Positions 1 through 12,400 of a DNA stretch of 64,000 nt are shown one piece after another (within the stretch, counting starts at the first letter, position 1; every line of letters starts with the position of its first letter). The notes under the pieces are model-generated. The model was not told the DNA's origin. It made no database searches and worked only from the letters and a program-made list of their open reading frames with translations. Source of the stretch: Apteryx mantelli (lineage: Eukaryota; Chordata; Aves; Apterygiformes; Apterygidae); contig NC_090013.1 in assembly GCF_036417845.1 (NCBI RefSeq), positions 1,183,001 to 1,247,000 of the forward strand, given 5' to 3'. A program made the translations under genes and the position numbers.

Positions 1-88
1 TCTGCAGCGCGGCGGCCGGTCGTGTCAGGCACCGTAAAAACCCGCTCGGGTTTATCAGCCGCTCATTCGCGTGTCGTTCTCTCCGCAG

Positions 89-454
89 TTGCAAACTTCG
101 ACCCGAGCACGTTCAGCCTGATGCGGTGCGAGTTCTGCGGGGCCGGCTTCGACACGCGCGCCGGCCTCTCCAGCCACGCCAGGGCCCACCTGAGAGACTT
201 TGGTATTACCAACTGGGAGCTCACCATCTCGCCCATCAACATCCTCAAGGAGCTGCTGGCCAACTCGGCCGAGCACCCCATGCTGCAGTCGGCGGCGGGA
301 GCGGAGCCCTCGTCCCCGGGCCGCGAGAGGGAGGCGCACGGCTTTGTGTCCCGCAAGAGCATGACGCCCATGTCCGAATGCAGCATTCCCCGGTCTCCTC
401 TGTCCCCGTTCCCCCCGGCCTGGGGAGATGAGTCCCTGCAGTCCTACAGAGACG
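89..454 (+). CDS. WIZ: WIZ exon (first in window), zinc finger
   Basis: Acceptor ctccgcag ends at 88 and donor gtaagt starts at 455; 366 bp, phase 1 to phase 1. It encodes a C2H2 finger starting CEFCGAGFDTRAG and ending in the paired HARAH histidines, followed by FGITNWELTISPINIL and a proline/serine-rich tail ending near FPPAWGDESLQSYRD. Phase and comparison with mammalian WIZ favour direct splicing to the exon at 10206 in the long isoform. Confidence 0.93.
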
Positions 455-3400
455 GTAAGTGTCCCCTGAACACCCTGGGCGAGCTCGAAACCCTCTTGAT
501 AGCCCCAAAACTGGATCCTCTGCTCCTTCTGCTGAGCAGAGCCTTGCTGGAGGGGGGTTATTTCCAGGGAATGGTTTAATCGGCAGAACCAGGTGCTGGT
601 TTAGCCATTTCCACCGTTTGTCCTCTGGGTTGGACGTCCGGTGAAAACCGATCCTGCTTTTGGGCAGGCGGATGGAAACGTTGGTTGACAGAAGAGCCTG
701 GTCGCTCCCTGTGGGCAGCCCGGTCTCTCAAACGGCGGGCGGAGGCATCACCGTCTGTCTGGGCGCCCCGCGTTGCGTGTTTGGGCTTTGTCGTTTTAAA
801 CAAAAAGCGCCGTGCCCGGGAGCGGGGCGGTTTCCACCGGGGAAAACCCGATGAACCCGGAGCCCCCGGCAGCGCGTTGCCGAATCACGGGGCAGAAGGC
901 GGCTGGAGGAAAAGAGCAGAGCGCGGTCACCTTTTGGCGACGGGTCGCGCATCGGGGAAGGGGTTAATTCAGTTCTTGACCTGGTGCGTCCCCTAGCCAG
1001 AGGTGCCCGATTTTAAGTCATTTAAAAAACAAAAAAAAAAACAGGCCACAGCTTGAAATCTGGGCTTGCTTATCAGTACTGGCAACATCGCTCCCTTTTT
1101 TTTTTCCCTTTTCGGCACGAAACGCAGACCCGGGGCTGCTGCATCTCCCGCTGTTGCTGTGCCCGTCTCCGTAACTTGGCAGGCTCTGGCTGCCTCCAAA
1201 TGCCAACTGCTTTCGCTTAGAAATCGCTGGAGAGGATATCAAAGTCCCAGGGAGGGGGGGGAAAACCGATTAGCGCTGCTCTCCCGCTTTTGTGTTTCCT
1301 ACGGGCGATGGTTGCACCGTGCCCGCATTTGCCTAAGAAAAGGATGCTGATGTGCCCCCAGCTCCCAAAATGCGACCTCCCCCCCGCTGCCCCCGGGCAG
1401 GTCTTTCGGACAAAGCCGCTCCGGCAGCTGGGAAAACGCCGGGGGGATTCGGGAGAACCCTCTCGCGTCGGCGCGGGGGGATGTTAGCGGCGCGGCTTCG
1501 GCGCCGGAAAAAAGGCAGAAAAACCCGCGCCGAGCGCGGGATGGAGACGGGGCATCGGGAATCCGCGGATGAGTCGCGAGCGACCAGCCCACTTCAGCCT
1601 CTCGTTTAAACCCCGATTAGTTTGAGGGTGGACGCTTGAAAGCAAACGGCGGCTCGGAAAGCGGAGCCGGAGCTCAAACCGCCCCCGTCTAAGGGAGCGC
1701 CTGGATTTAAACCTCACTCGCTGCGTATTTCCTTACGAGTAGCCTCTTTGGGAGAGAATGCCAAGAAAACGGGTAAGTCTGGAAAGCCAAAAAAGAAGGA
1801 AAAAAAAAAAATCCCCGGCGAGGACTGTGCTGGGCCCAGCGACCTGTTGTGTAACCGAAGCATGCGCAGCGCGTCACGTGGAGATAGCCATCAGCGCTCG
1901 GTAACCCGGCACGGCTTTTGTATTTAAATCCCCAAATGAAGTCTCTTAGTTACGCGCCTGCGAGGAGCTGGGAGTGCAGAGACGGGCTTCCTGCGGGCGC
2001 AAAAACCCTCCTCGCTTTGCTTTGAGCCCAAAACGGCTCTTTCGGGCCGCCTCTGGCTGGGCGCCGAGCGCGTCTGTCGCAAGCGATTTGAAGAACGAGG
2101 CAGCACGTGTTGCATGCAATATTTATTTAACTCTTGCTCTGGGTACGGCTGCGGAAAAGCAGCTGAGCAAACAAGTTATCGGGTCGCGTTTGCAGACGAG
2201 GAGGGGGCCGAAGCGGCAGCGAGAGGATTTTCGCCCGCTTCGGAAGCCGGCGTCTCCTTAAACCGCTCACCGCGTGAGCCGTCCCGGCGCGGGGAGCTGC
2301 CCGCTTCCACGCGGGTCTCGGTGGCCTTGCTGAACCCTCGACCGCCGTTCCCAGACGGGAGCGAGAAATGGCCTGGGGGCACCCGCTCCGAGTCACGTTC
2401 CCTGCTCCCGTTTGATGCCCCTTCAGTGATTTACAGCTGGTTTTGGGCAATGGGAATGAGACACAGGGCCGTTCCCGGGTTATAACGGCAGGAGGTGGAG
2501 AGAGGCGCCGCGTGGGCTGGTGGACGTTCGCAGCGTGGGTGTTTCGAGGCGGCGCTCGCTCCGTTCGTGGAGGTCCCCTCCGGGCTGGTGCTCCTGGAAC
2601 GGAGCATAAAATCCCATCTGAAGGTGGCCGCTCGCAGCCCTCCGTCTCGCGAGCTGATGCAACTTGCCAAGACCCGCTAAAAGCTAGCGGTGCCTGTGGT
2701 TAGATCCGATGTTATCTCTCAGGCTTGCAGCAGACCGGGATGGACCGAAAGCGGAGGGATAAAGGACGTGCGTCACCGTCGCCGGCCCGGCGTGCCGGGA
2801 GCGTCCCGGCGGCAGCGTGGGAAACGCGAGGCTGCGATGTGCCGATCGCGCCCCGGGCCGCTGGCGGGGCTCAGCACCTGCGCGCAGCTCTCCGCCAACC
2901 GCTTCCTTCCTGGCCGCTTCCAGACGGTGATCGCAAAGCACCAAACGGTCTCTGCCCAGGGCGCGAGGCGCCTCCGCGAGCGGTTAATCGCTGAGAATCG
3001 GGTGCTAGCAGACCCTAAACCGAATCCCCGTGCTCACGGGGGCAGAACCGAGCGCTCCCGCAGGGAGAAGTCCCCTTTTCGGGTAGCGTTTTCACGAGCT
3101 GCTTTCGAGGTTGCCTGTGGTTCGCGGTTTCTAATCGGGACGCGGCGGGGAACGAAGGCAGAGGACTCCGCTCCGTGTGCCATGCCGGGGCGATCTGCCA
3201 ATCCAAAGAGCGCCGTTGCGCTCTCTCCTTGACCTGGGCTTATAACCAAGTTACCGCAACATCGGATGCGAGATCCCGGACCGGTCCGAATCCTCGTAGG
3301 GCAAAGCTTCCCATCGCAGAGCAGCCGGCGAGCGGGATGCACGGCCAAAACCGAGGAGCGTTGGGAAAGGGCTGCGGTTTTAACTGCTGCCCTGCAGCGC

Positions 3401-6400
3401 CCCAGGAGGAAAGGCGCTGGGGGAGCCCCTGCCCGTCTTGCACCCTCGAACGCGTGTTTAAACGAGGAGGGGAAAAGGGGAAAAAAAAGCCTTTAAGCAA
3501 AGCTAAAAGTCAAAGGGAGGAAGTAGGCGTTTGGGTCTGTGGCAAGAACTCGACTGTGGCTCCGCGGACCAGAATTAGGGCTGGTTACTCAGAAGGGTGC
3601 CCGTGCGGCAAAAACAGGATGTTGCGAGGCACTGAGGGACCTCGGAGGTCCCCCGCGTCCTCCTGCTGCTCCAAAGCAGGTCTGCAGTACCTAAACCAAC
3701 CTTAGCTTGCCTGCTCCGGTCTCCGGTGGAGCCTCTGCTGCCTCCTGCAGCATCGACGCTGCTGCCACCTATCCTCGCCCCTAGAAAGTTGACGGGGTCT
3801 TTGGTGTTTTTAGTATTTAAGTCCCTCGCTGCTCGTCTTAACCGTGCTAAGCGGAGACAACGTCTTATGCTCTTCTATAGACTGGTACCAAGATCTTTAG
3901 GTATGTCCTCGTCGGTCGTGCTTTTAGACCCTCGATCATTCGTGATTCCTGCTCCTTGAAGTGCTGCTCTTAAAATCGGACACGGCCCTGTCGCGGAGAG
4001 CACCCCGTCCTGGGGCTGGTGGCTGCTGTTCCGGGTGGTTCCCTGCACTCGCCCGTTGCTTTCCCCGCCTGTCGTGACGGGCAAAAGTGTGCCCTGCTGC
4101 TGCGAGCGCCTCCTTAAACCCCGGCTTGGCTTTCTACAGAGACTGTTTGTGTATCTCCTGCTCCAAACCTTTTGGCAGCCGCCTCGGAGAACACGTGGCT
4201 CCTCTTGGCAGGCGCTGGGAAGCGTTAGGCAATGATATCCTCCCCAAAACATCCCGCGGCTCTCCTCCCTTTCAGCCTGCCTCACCTTGCTCTGCCCCCG
4301 AGATCGCTTCCGCTGGCCTGGCGGCATCGTCCTCTGGTTTTTCTCCTCCCTTTCTGCAGATCTAACACCCCCCTTTGCCTCCCTTATCGGCCCCCAAATT
4401 CTGCTAGGCCTAGACTTCTCCTCTAGATCTGCTCCTGCACAGCAACGGCGTCACCAGGTCCAGTCTGATGGGGGGAAGAGCCACGGGAGCAAACGAGCGT
4501 TTGCTCGCTGGCCCTCAAACGAGGACGCAGAAGCGGGGCTGCCGCTGCAATGCCTAGACCCTTCCTCAGCTGAAGAGCATCGTCCCCCTCTTTAGACCGT
4601 AACCTCTGTTTCGGAATAAAGCTGCATTTGATGGTGCCGCAGGGTTGTTCTCACTGTCCGAAGGATGCTGTACGCAAGCTCTGGCACCATCTCCCGCTTC
4701 CTGCCAGGAACGGAAAGCTAATCCAAGGGCGAGGAACCACCTGAACCATCCCGTCAGCCCAGCATCCACCAAAACACAGCACGCAGCAACCTTTCAGGGG
4801 GGTGTCTGCCCGTGGAAACGTCTCTCTGAGCTGATCAGTCTTGAGAAGAAGATTGGAGGGGTGAAGAATCCCCCACGTTCCCAGCAGACGTTGACCTTGG
4901 TGGAACTCATTTCCCCATCCAGCCGTTGCCTTATGCGCTGCCTGCGAGGGTCTGGCTCTCTGAAAAGCTCCTTTGATGGGCTTTGGTGCTCTTCCGAAAG
5001 CCTGTTCGCACTGCCCTGAGCGTCGGAGTAGCTCAGCTTCGTCCAGACCACGTCACGTTGAGCAGCGTATCCGTCCCGTGCTGCGCGTTCTCCGGGTCTT
5101 CCATTAACAAGTCTGTAACAGCAGAAATACAAGTTGCATCAGAAAATTGCTAACCAGTATTCTGCATTCTCATTAGCAAAGAAAGTTCTTTGCTATAGAT
5201 CTAAAAATGCTCGACTTGGTTGCTTACAGCCTCTTCCCAGATACTTGGAGAAAGTAATTTATCATTGTAAGAGACCATTTCTTTGCTTCCTTCCAAGTAC
5301 AACACAGAAAATTTACTGAATTCCTCTAAACCATGATTATTGCCACTGTCCAGGCCAGATGCCCACTGGGGTCATTTCCCGATGGACCTGAACAGTTTCC
5401 ATCATCTTTTTGGCCAGAGGCATTCTGCGTGTTACTTTGGTTCTCCTTGTTGCTATTCAGTTCCCAGCTGGGAGTTTGTACTCATCAAATTAAGTCCTTT
5501 TTTTCCTCATTTGTTATATATTTTTGTGATATTCCGCTTGCTGATTTCGTTGTCCTTTCAGCCAAAGAAACCTCTCTGCCCCACTCACCTGCGTTCTGCG
5601 GTGGGCTGTTCCTCTGAGATGTAGCACAACACTTGTCTCTGACTCGTGTCCATCCAGGGAGTAGGTCAGATTTGGGGATTTTAGGTCTTTTTCCAGCTTT
5701 CTCAGGCCAGTTTGAAATTGTCTGCTGGCATCTTCGAATCCTTCTAGGCTGCGGCGCTTTATACGCTGCACGAGGCCGCTGCCCCATCCGACCCGTTAAC
5801 GAAAACCTAGCTCAGAGCAGGTTTAGGAGAGCTCGTGCTGAACTCCATCCGTCTCCCGCTTCCCAGGGCGCCCTTCGTAACCGCTCCTTGAATTCGGCTT
5901 CTTAGCTACATCCGCATCCAACCTGAAAATAATATCTAGGTCACACATTCATGACTGCTTCCGAAGATGAGGCAGCCTCAGAAATCTTATTAAAGATGAG
6001 AGTCGCCATCCCTGACTTTTTTCCCCCTTATCTGCAAGGGCTGGCATAGGTTTTTCCTCATTTTTCAGGCACTGGCCCCAACCCTAACCAAAGCATCCTG
6101 GATGGCACAGGGCTACAGGAAACGAGGAGAATAGGGAGCTCAATCTGGGGGGCAACTAATGGGGAAAAAAAGGGGTATGAAGATCAAGAGCTCAAAAATT
6201 AATCATAAGGGCATCTGGGAGGACCCTGAGGTGGGTGAGGGAGTGGACACAGGCCATCCAGGTGCTTTGATTCCTCTCCCTGGTTTCTTTTATCCCTGGT
6301 ATTAGAGGTTGGAGGAGATCACGGTGGCGGGTGGTGGTTTCTACGTGGCTTGTTCCCAGCTATCTATTCCTTGTCGTCTGCCAGGTGCTTGCGGTTTCAG

Positions 6401-9400
6401 AGCCGTCGAAAGGAAAGGCACCGGAATACAGCTGGGCTGATGATCTGACCAGCCCCCCGTCTTCCTCTTCCAGCAGCACAGCTTGGGCTGGAAGAGGACG
6501 TTTCTTGCAGATTTTTCTGAGCTTTGTTTCTTTCTTGACGCTTTGATTTGAGAGCGAAGGGCTCGGCGTAGCCGAACAGCCTCTGGCCTGCTCTTATTTC
6601 CATTCTGACCTTGGCTTCCTCCGGTTAAGTGTGGTCACCCCTCGGCAAAGGGGAAGAAAAGGAATCAAAGCCGTTGAGCTTTGCGGACGTGGCCTTTAGT
6701 TCTCCCTCCCGTCGAGGAGTCTCCGTGCATCCCACGGCAACCGTGTTAATCACGGATGAACGCAGGTCGGAAGAGCGTTTTGGAGCTCTGTATCTGACCC
6801 CGGCTCAGAGCAGGGCCAAATTCAAAGTCAGGGCAGGTTGCTCGGGGGCCGAGTTTGGGGAGGGTGGAGATGCCACCACCCCTCTTCCCAGGCTAACGTG
6901 CTCTGAGGACCCCCCTCGTGTTGCAGTTCTCGGGGCACAGCGCGGTGTCCTTTTTGTGTTAGTCCTTCTGATTTTCGTCCCTGCGTGCTCATTCTGTGCT
7001 CGCCTGCAGCCTGACCTACTTTCCGCCGTCTTTGATTCCCTTCTTGAGTTCCAGGTTACTGAAAAGCTCGTGTTGGCCTCCCGCTTCGCTTCCCTCCTTT
7101 CCCCGCGCTGGGATCGCGCGCGCCGTTGCCCTTGATATTCTCCCTTCTGCTCTCCGAAGGTTTCCGATGGTAGGCAGCACCACAGTTGAGTGAAGGGAAG
7201 CTGTACGCTGGTTCCTAGCCTGAATTTGAGCTCCGTTTTCCCCTTGGCAGGAATCTGCTTCCACGGAGCGCTGGATGCCGTCGGGGACTGGCTAGGCAGC
7301 CAAGGCAGGTGCTTCCATCCCTACCCCAGCCCGAGTCCTTTAGCAAGGCAGCAAACACAGAGTCCTGCCTGTCCCAGCATTTTCGGTGTCCCTTGTTGCC
7401 TTCTCTGTGTCTTCCCGAGGCGGTAGCAAGATCCGGCCCCGATTTGGGGACTTCTTTCCCCAGATCACGGCGCAAACTTGAGCGTAGCCCGCAGCTCCGA
7501 GGTGGCACCATCCGCTCCGTGGACCATCCCTCGCGTCCAGGTTAAAGCAGCAGGTTGTCCAAACTGAGCCCTTTTTCGGGTGTGACGGATGTGGCCGGGA
7601 CGTTGGATGCTTCCAGGAGCTTTTCTCTCCCGTGTCCTGGGAGCGGTTTGTCGAGAACTCGTGCTGGGATCCTTCACGGGGTGTTTGCAGTCGTGGTCCA
7701 TAGGTGAGCACGTGTCCTCCCAGCACCTCAAAGCTGTCCGGAACGACACAGTCCGCGTTGTTGCTGCACGGAGACCGTGAGGGGCCTCCAGTTGCTGCTG
7801 CGGGCTTGGAAAGCTCCTAAAACATCAAGATTTGGGCTGTCGTTGTTTCTTTAGCCTCTCGGAAGCTGGTGCCGTTTCATCCACCGACAGCCCCTTTTCA
7901 CGCGGTTCGTAAGGAGCAAGAAGGGTCTTCCGATGGGGAAGGAGGTAGGAATCTGAACCTCCAAAACTTCACCGCGCTGGAAAAAAAACGAGTGTCAAAC
8001 GTGGATCCGCGTTTGCTGTAGCTGCGGGTTTTTGTCGGACTCTCCCCTCTCCCCCGCTGCCCCTTCTCGGTTTGGTTGTGTTTGCGTTTATTCTCAGCGC
8101 GCTCTGCGAACGGCAGGTGGGTTTCTCGCGGGCCATGGGTTTTTCTTGGTGTAATTGTAGCCCGGCTGCGGGCCGTTGAATTCGGATCCTTGCCTCGTAA
8201 GCCGAGAAACCCCCCGGCTTGGGAGCCCGGGGCTCCGCGCCCCGGCTTTCACCCCGCGGGTTTGTTCCTCCGCGCGGCTTTGCCGTTGCTTTGGGGTTTT
8301 GCAGCAGGCGTTGGCGATGCAAGGGGGGGAGGTTCTGCTTCCTCCGTGTGTTTCCACCGCATTCCCGTCCGGTCCCAAAGCCGCAGGAACACGGAGCGCC
8401 CTTGCGCGCGCCCCCGCCGCCGCTTCCCTTTTTCCTGCGGGGCTTCACCGCCAGCAGCCCGCCCGGCTTGGCCTCCCATCCCCCCGCTCTCCCAGGGCAG
8501 CTCCCTGCTCTCGTTTTGGGATAATCCTGCCTAAAAGCGCGAGCGTGCGCCGATGGCGCTTGGTGGCCGGTTTTCCCCCCCCCCCCCCGAGAGGAACGTG
8601 GGGGTTTAGGGAGACTTCGCTGCTGTCGCCAGGTTGGGTTTGAAGCTGTTTTGGTGCGTTTTGTGCACCCCCTGCTCGACGGAAACACTCGCCGGGGTCT
8701 CAGGAGCCTGGTGGGGCCCCGTATCCCTTCTCCCGACAGCAAATCGCTTGGGTGTTTTTTTTTGCTTTTGGTGGAGTGGTTTGACTAAAATCCCACCGGC
8801 GCATCCCAAATTGTGGCAGGGATGCAGGCAGAGGGTCAGAGAGAGGCCGGCTCCCGTCTCCCCGCCTGGCGGCGGGTGCTGGGCCGGGCCGAGCCCCGTT
8901 ACCGGCGAGGAAGGCTCAGCCCGGCCAAGCCTGGGCCTCGCACCCCGCCATGGCGCCCCCTTCTCCTTCCCCCCCACCCCAGCCCGGCGCTCGCTAGCTC
9001 GGCGCTCCGCGCTCCGGCCTGGCGCGGCCTCCCGCGAATCTCTGCCGCTCCCGCCTGGCCGGCCGGGGGCGCCGATTGCTCGGCAGGCGGCTGCGTGGCC
9101 TTGAGGCGGCGCGGCGCCCGCCGCTGCCCGCCCGCCGGCGCGTCGGCGCTCGGCTGCGCGGCCTGGGCGGGCGGGCCGGGAGGGCGCCGCGCCTCGGCGC
9201 TCGGCTGCGCGGCCTGGCGGCCGCCCCGCATGTGCCGGAGCCAAGATGGCGGCCTCCACCTCCTCGCAGCCCAAAGTGACAAAAGCGGCGGCGGCGCCGC
9301 GGCCCCGGGACCGGGGCGGGGACGGCGAGCCCGAGCCCGAGGCGGCGCCCGAGCCGGGTGAGCGCCCCCTTCCCCCGCCGCCCCCCTGGCCCGTCGCGCC

Positions 9401-12400
9401 GGGGCCCGGCCGCGGCCCCCTCCCCCTCTCCCCCCCCCCCTCAGCCGCCGCCGCCGCCTCAGCGCCGGGCCCGAGCGGCCCAGCCCGGTTCGGGCCCCGC
9501 CAGCGGGCCCGGCCCTGACAGGAGCGGCCCAACCAGGGCCGCTGTCGCCGAGTCCCGGTCCCCGCCGCCGCCCTCCTTTGTCCCTACCGGAGCCGGCCTC
9601 CCCCAACCTTCCCCCCCTCCCCGGGTCGGGGCTACCGGAGCCTTTGCCCCCCCCCCCCTCGCCGCCGCCGCGTCAGCACCCGGTTCCTGTCACCATCCCG
9701 GCGCCGCTCGCCAAGCGTCTCCGTCCCCCTCACCCCCATCCGCCTGGGCGGCTCCGAGGAAGCAACCGAGCCGGGAAAGCAAAATCCCGACGGATCGCGC
9801 CCCCCTCCCCCCCCGAGCACCGGCGTTGCCCCCTCCCCGGTGCGGGACGAGCCCGCCGCGGCCCCCCATCCCGCTGGATACCCGCCAGCCGGATGCCGGC
9901 AGGGCTGGGCCTCGCCACGGGGAGCTGCCACCGCCGCCGCCCCCGAGTCCTGCCGGGTTCCCGTTGGTCCCCGCCGGCCCGGCCCGCTCGGAAAGCGTGA
10001 AAACTTCCGCAGGGATTCGCTCTCCAAAGGGACCGTGTCAGCTTTTTCTCCCCCTGTAGGTTCCCCCCCACCCCGGGTTTAGCCGCCAACATCTGGTTAT
10101 GGAGTAGCTTAAACATCTGTAAAGGGAGCGGCCGTCTCCCCTGGGGTTTCCCCCCCCTCTTGGCACGTCCCCGTTCCGGAGCTCACTGTCTCCTTCCTTT
10201 GGCAGTCCTGGCTCCGGAGGAGGAGGAGCTGGTGGCCATGGAGGTGGGCTCGCCGCCGCTGCCGAAGAAAAGCGCTCCCGCCGGGCAGCTGGATCAGCCC
10301 CCGAGCAGGATAGGGACCAAACTGTCTCCTGAGCCGCCTGGGAACAAGCCGGAGCCTCAGGATTCCAAAAGTGAGTACCGTCCCCGCGCCGTCTCCTTCC
10401 TCGGATGGCCGATCCGCGGGTTTCCGTCGTGGCGAGGGAGAAACGAGCTCCCGTCGGCGCCTCGCTCGTGGCTTTGCAGCAGGGAAACGGCGCTTGGGAA
10501 GCTGCTGTCCGGCTAGGCCGGACTTGAATCCGGTTGCAGCTGGGATTAAAGACGCTCCGGAGCTTTTCTCTATGAGCCTTGGCGTTTTCAAGGCTCGATT
10601 CCCGCTTCCGCCACCAAAGCCCGGGTGGCGGCCAGCAGCGATCCGAGGCCGTTGTGCCTCGGCAAGACCCGCTGAGCTGTCGGAGCGCGCGGGGCCCTTC
10701 CCTTCGGCACGCGTTATATCCTAGCCATGGGGATCCGGCACTGCGAGGCTTTGGAATCGCGGAAAATAAAGCGGGAGAAACCACGTCCGAAGGGTTCCCC
10801 GTGCTGGGCGGAGTTGGGGCTCCGGACAGGGGGTGGTTTGACCTGATCCAGGAGGATTTTCAGGCACTTTTGCTGAATTCCCCTCTGGAAGAGCCCGGTC
10901 GGGTTTTGCTCTTGTATCGCTGGTTTAAGCCGCCCTTTTTCCCTGGCACCAGCAGCTTTCCGAAGCTCGGTAGAACCGATGTGAGTTTTTAATCCTCCTT
11001 AGACCCCTTCAGTCGCTCCCTTCTCAGCCTTCTATTTTATTTGCCAGGGAAAAAGATTCCCAAAAAAGCTGTGGGGGTCAGTGAGGCTCCTCAGACCCTC
11101 GCTGCTGGGCTCCAGAGCCTGCCCACGGCTCGCAGCCCCCCCGGCACCTCGAAAACACGCCCAAAAATGTTCCCTTGAGCGGCGATGCCGGCAGAGTTCT
11201 CTGTCCTTCCGCGGCTCCGCTCCGCTCCCTCTTCCCTAATTTATCCCTGGCTGCTGCGGTGGCGGGAAGAGGAGCTTTCCGCACGCAAGAAGGCGGATGG
11301 GGGGCGGTTAAGAAAAATCTCCGCTCGGACGGACGCCGTGCCCGCAAGGAGCTGGCCGGACGCTGTTCCTGGTGCCTGCTGCCGCCTCGCCCTGACTTTC
11401 TCTCTCTTTTTTTGTTCTTTTTCTTCTTTTTTTCCCCTGTTTTTTCCCTGTTTTTTCCTTTTTCCCCCGCCCCAACTGCAGCCCAGAACCTCACGACGTG
11501 CGAGGTGTGCGGCGCCTGCTTCGAAACCCGCAAGGGCCTCTCGAGCCACGCGCGCTCCCACCTGCGGCAGCTCGGCGTGGCCGAGTCGGAGAGCAGCGGG
11601 GCCCCCATCGACCTCCTCTACGAACTCATGAAGCAGAAGGGCAAAGGCGACGGCGGCCCCCTGCCGCCCGCCCTCGCCAAGAAATCCGGCTCTCCCAAAG
11701 ACGCTTCCGCCGCTTCCGCTTCGCCCCGGCCCTCCCTGCTGGCGCTCGGCAAAGGCGGCGACCGCCCGCCCGACGGCCCCGTCAACAAAGCCATCAAATC
11801 GCCCCCGGGTTTCTCCAAGAGCCTCTCGCAACCGGGTTCCCCCGTCCTCAAGAAGGTGCCGGCCGCCCTCTCGGGTTCCCCGTCTCCGAAAAACCCCGAG
11901 GACAAGAGCTCCAAGCTCTCCCTGAGCCCGCTGCAGAGCTCGCCCAAAGCGCAGTGGCCGCAGGCGGACGAGGAAGGACCCCTCAATTTAAGTGAGTTTG
12001 GTTTTTTTTTTTTTGGTTTTAAACCTTCGCTCTTTCCCCTTAGGCCTCGAGCAAGGCGGTGGGTTGGGGGACGCCGGGCTTTTCCGGCGCGCTCCTTGGC
12101 AGCCCGGGCGGCCCTTCGCTCGGCGTCGGCGCCGTTTCCGGGCGTGGGAAGGCGATCGTCGCCCCTGCCTGGCTTCGACGGGCGCTCGCGGTCGCCGCCC
12201 GCCGTGATTTCGGTAAAACTGTTCCTCCTCGCTGGCTCTTTCAGCCCTCCGAGCTCTTTGCGCCTCCCTCTCCGGCCCGGGATCGAGCGGATCGTCTCCT
12301 CTTATGAATCCCAGTCTTTCCACGGCCACGCGCTTGCACGCGGATCCCTCTGCTTCTCTCTCCTCGCTCGGCAGCCCGTTCCGGCCTGTGGCGTTACCCT

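Noticed and set aside
8969-9008. Upstream ATGs as alternative starts for short WIZ
   Set aside because: They are not in frame with the exon at 10206 through the donor at 9358; the ATG at 9246 fits phase and context.
8606-9606. Minus-strand 235-308 codon Ala/Gly/Arg-rich frames over the WIZ internal CpG island
   Set aside because: Pure composition effect in GC-rich DNA; no recognisable domain. A divergent transcript is possible but not supported.
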